In this document: one piece after another, positions 51,724 to 52,856 of the stretch | Numbering within the stretch: position 1 is the stretch's first letter | Layout: every line of letters starts with the position of its first letter | Assembly (NCBI RefSeq): GCF_016219575.1 | Contig: NZ_JACRMG010000024.1 | Coordinates: 1-52,856, forward strand | Source: Bradyrhizobium sp. | GTDB taxonomy: Bacteria > Pseudomonadota > Alphaproteobacteria > Rhizobiales > Xanthobacteraceae | DNA: 52,856 bases | Direction of reading: 5' to 3' | The notes under the pieces: generated by a model | What the model was told of the DNA's origin: nothing | The model's input: the letters and a program-made list of their open reading frames with translations, nothing else | Database searches by the model: none | Program-made: the position numbers and the translations under genes

Positions 51724-52349
51724 GAGATATCTCCTGAGTTTCGATTTTATGATCGACGTCGTGACGGGGAGGAGGGTGTTTCTTGTGCACCGTTCTCCTT
51801 GCTTTGGCACGATGACGGCTTCAACTTAGCGCAGGCCCCCATTCGCCGCTGTGATGGGCATCACACGCGTTTTTGCTGACGACGGCCGCGATCCAATACG
51901 GGATGGCGACTGTGCCCTTTCGGCGCGAAGTTGGTCTCTGCCGCGCCAGACTCCGAAATGGGTTGTTTTCATTCACTTAAAATCTCGTCGTGAATGGCGT
52001 AGAGACGCCACGACTTCGGGTGCAACGACATCATTTTGAAAAAATCACCCTCTTGTGATTGGACTGGTTCTGCTCTTGAACCTGCTGCGAGATCAAAGAT
52101 GCGAGATGGCAGCCGCATACAGTCACACTCGATCGCAATTCATTACTTCCAAGAGACCGCTTTCGGTCAATCTTTTCAAAATTCCATTGAGTAAAAGATG
52201 CCCGTGTTTGAACTGTTTCAACGCTCGGGATCACATGGGCGCCCATGGTTAACAGGTGTCCGGCATGATTTTTGCTGAGAGTGGACTTGATGTTTTTGAT
52301 GTTTCAATGCGGCACAGACCTGCCCCTGAAAAACTAGGGAGATAGCAAG
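51724..52349. other. Intergenic region, no gene seen
   Basis: This 626-nt stretch separates the divergent His-Gly peptide and acyltransferase genes. Several short open frames lack family signal and ribosome-binding sites. It is AT-richer toward the right. It holds the TGTGAT-N4-ATCACA palindrome listed separately. Confidence 0.5.
51850..51865. promoter_or_regulatory. CRP/FNR-family-like palindrome
   Basis: TGTGAT (51850-51855), GGGC, ATCACA (51860-51865): a perfect TGTGA-N6-TCACA dyad, the CRP consensus. It lies 127 nt upstream of the His-Gly peptide start on the minus strand. A regulator of the CRP/FNR family is the obvious candidate; binding is not shown. Confidence 0.45.
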
Positions 52350-52856
52350 ATGTCGTTGAGGCGCGTCGGGCACATTCTCGAGCCCGACCGGAACAATTTT
52401 AATCTGATGCGCCTCTTGGCTGCGTCGGCCGTGGTAGTCTCTCATGCGTTGTTTCTGCACTCCGGTCTTAAGGCCGACGAAATCCTGTCCGGCGTCACCT
52501 TCTACAATCTGGGCGACCATGCGGTGAACGTGTTTTTCGTTCTGTCCGGCCTTACCGTGGCCGCCAGCCTGGCGCGATCAGCATCGACCACGCAATTCAT
52601 TGTCGCGCGGGGCCTTCGGATCTTCCCGGCTCTCGCCGTTTGCGCGCTTCTGTTAATTTTAGTGGGCGCAATCGTTACTATTTGCACCCCGGCTCAGTTC
52701 CTCTCCGACACCCGCGTCTGGCGATACGGCCTGAAAACGCTGCTGCTCGGTTCGGCCTCCGCGGGCTTGCCCGGCGTCTTCGGCGAGAACCCCCATCCTT
52801 TCACCATGAACGCCTCGATCTGGACCCTCAAATTTGAAGTCACGTGCTATTTGGTA
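52350..52856 (+). CDS. Acyltransferase-3 family membrane protein (partial, right edge)
   Basis: The first 169 residues of a membrane acyltransferase (OafA/YrhL type). AGGGAGA precedes the ATG at 52350. The family opening is clear: NNFNLMRLLAASAVVVSHAL with the conserved His, then LGDHAVNVFFVLSGLTVAASL, FIVARGLRIFPALAVC, and NASIWTLKFEVTCYLV, where the E is also conserved. Members O-acetylate or acylate surface sugars. The rest lies outside the window. Confidence 0.85.
   Translation, partial: MSLRRVGHILEPDRNNFNLMRLLAASAVVVSHALFLHSGLKADEILSGVTFYNLGDHAVNVFFVLSGLTVAASLARSASTTQFIVARGLRIFPALAVCALLLILVGAIVTICTPAQFLSDTRVWRYGLKTLLLGSASAGLPGVFGENPHPFTMNASIWTLKFEVTCYLV

Overview
The window looks like chromosomal DNA of an alphaproteobacterium of the Bradyrhizobium / Rhodopseudomonas / Afipia type (Nitrobacteraceae). 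This rests on the high GC content, many solute-binding ABC transporters, PQQ-alcohol dehydrogenase, a chemoreceptor-PilZ protein, and above all short dispersed palindromic repeats and one longer repeat that I associate with Bradyrhizobium intergenic DNA. No taxonomic search could be run, so this is an inference.

Layout. 1-3573: a FecR/VCBS-repeat surface protein (minus strand, broken by a frameshift, running off the left edge), then a LapG-type cysteine protease. 4471-7968: a secreted LprI-like protein and a PQQ-cytochrome c alcohol dehydrogenase. 8150-15032: a LivHMGF transporter with an acyl-CoA ligase and a solute-binding protein, all on the minus strand. 15307-17588: a two-gene ABC exporter. 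17662-28845: an orphan AbrB antitoxin, hydrolases, an unusual FAD-monooxygenase/esterase fusion, an M29 aminopeptidase, an AraC regulator, a chemoreceptor with PilZ and an extra C-terminal domain, and a PcaB-like lyase. 28965-29390: a long dispersed repeat. 29753-41691: an outer-membrane barrel protein, bicupin oxalate decarboxylase, triple rhodanese, quinone oxidoreductase, TPP enzyme plus FAD dehydrogenase, cupredoxin, CBS protein, DUF2478 protein, a HigBA toxin-antitoxin pair with an apparently leaderless promoter, and queD.

From 41808 the window seems to enter an integrated element. A 50-nt 3' fragment of tRNA-Arg(ACG) lies next to a tyrosine integrase and has no 5' half, which is what a displaced attachment site looks like. 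Cargo visible here: a sulfite-response module (ECF sigma and anti-sigma, SorA-type sulfite dehydrogenase, SorB cytochrome, a frameshifted membrane protein and a TauE/SafE exporter), a graveyard of three fused gene fragments (histidine kinase, phosphoesterase, TPR), and a RiPP locus.

The RiPP locus (49416-51000) is the most interesting system. A small secreted precursor carries seven W-x-N/D triads in its last 27 residues, and a GrrM/OscB-family radical SAM/SPASM enzyme follows it. This predicts a peptide bearing multiple three-residue cyclophanes. A second secreted peptide nearby, with 14 His-Gly dipeptides and a palindromic CRP/FNR-like site upstream, has no assigned role. An acyltransferase runs off the right edge.
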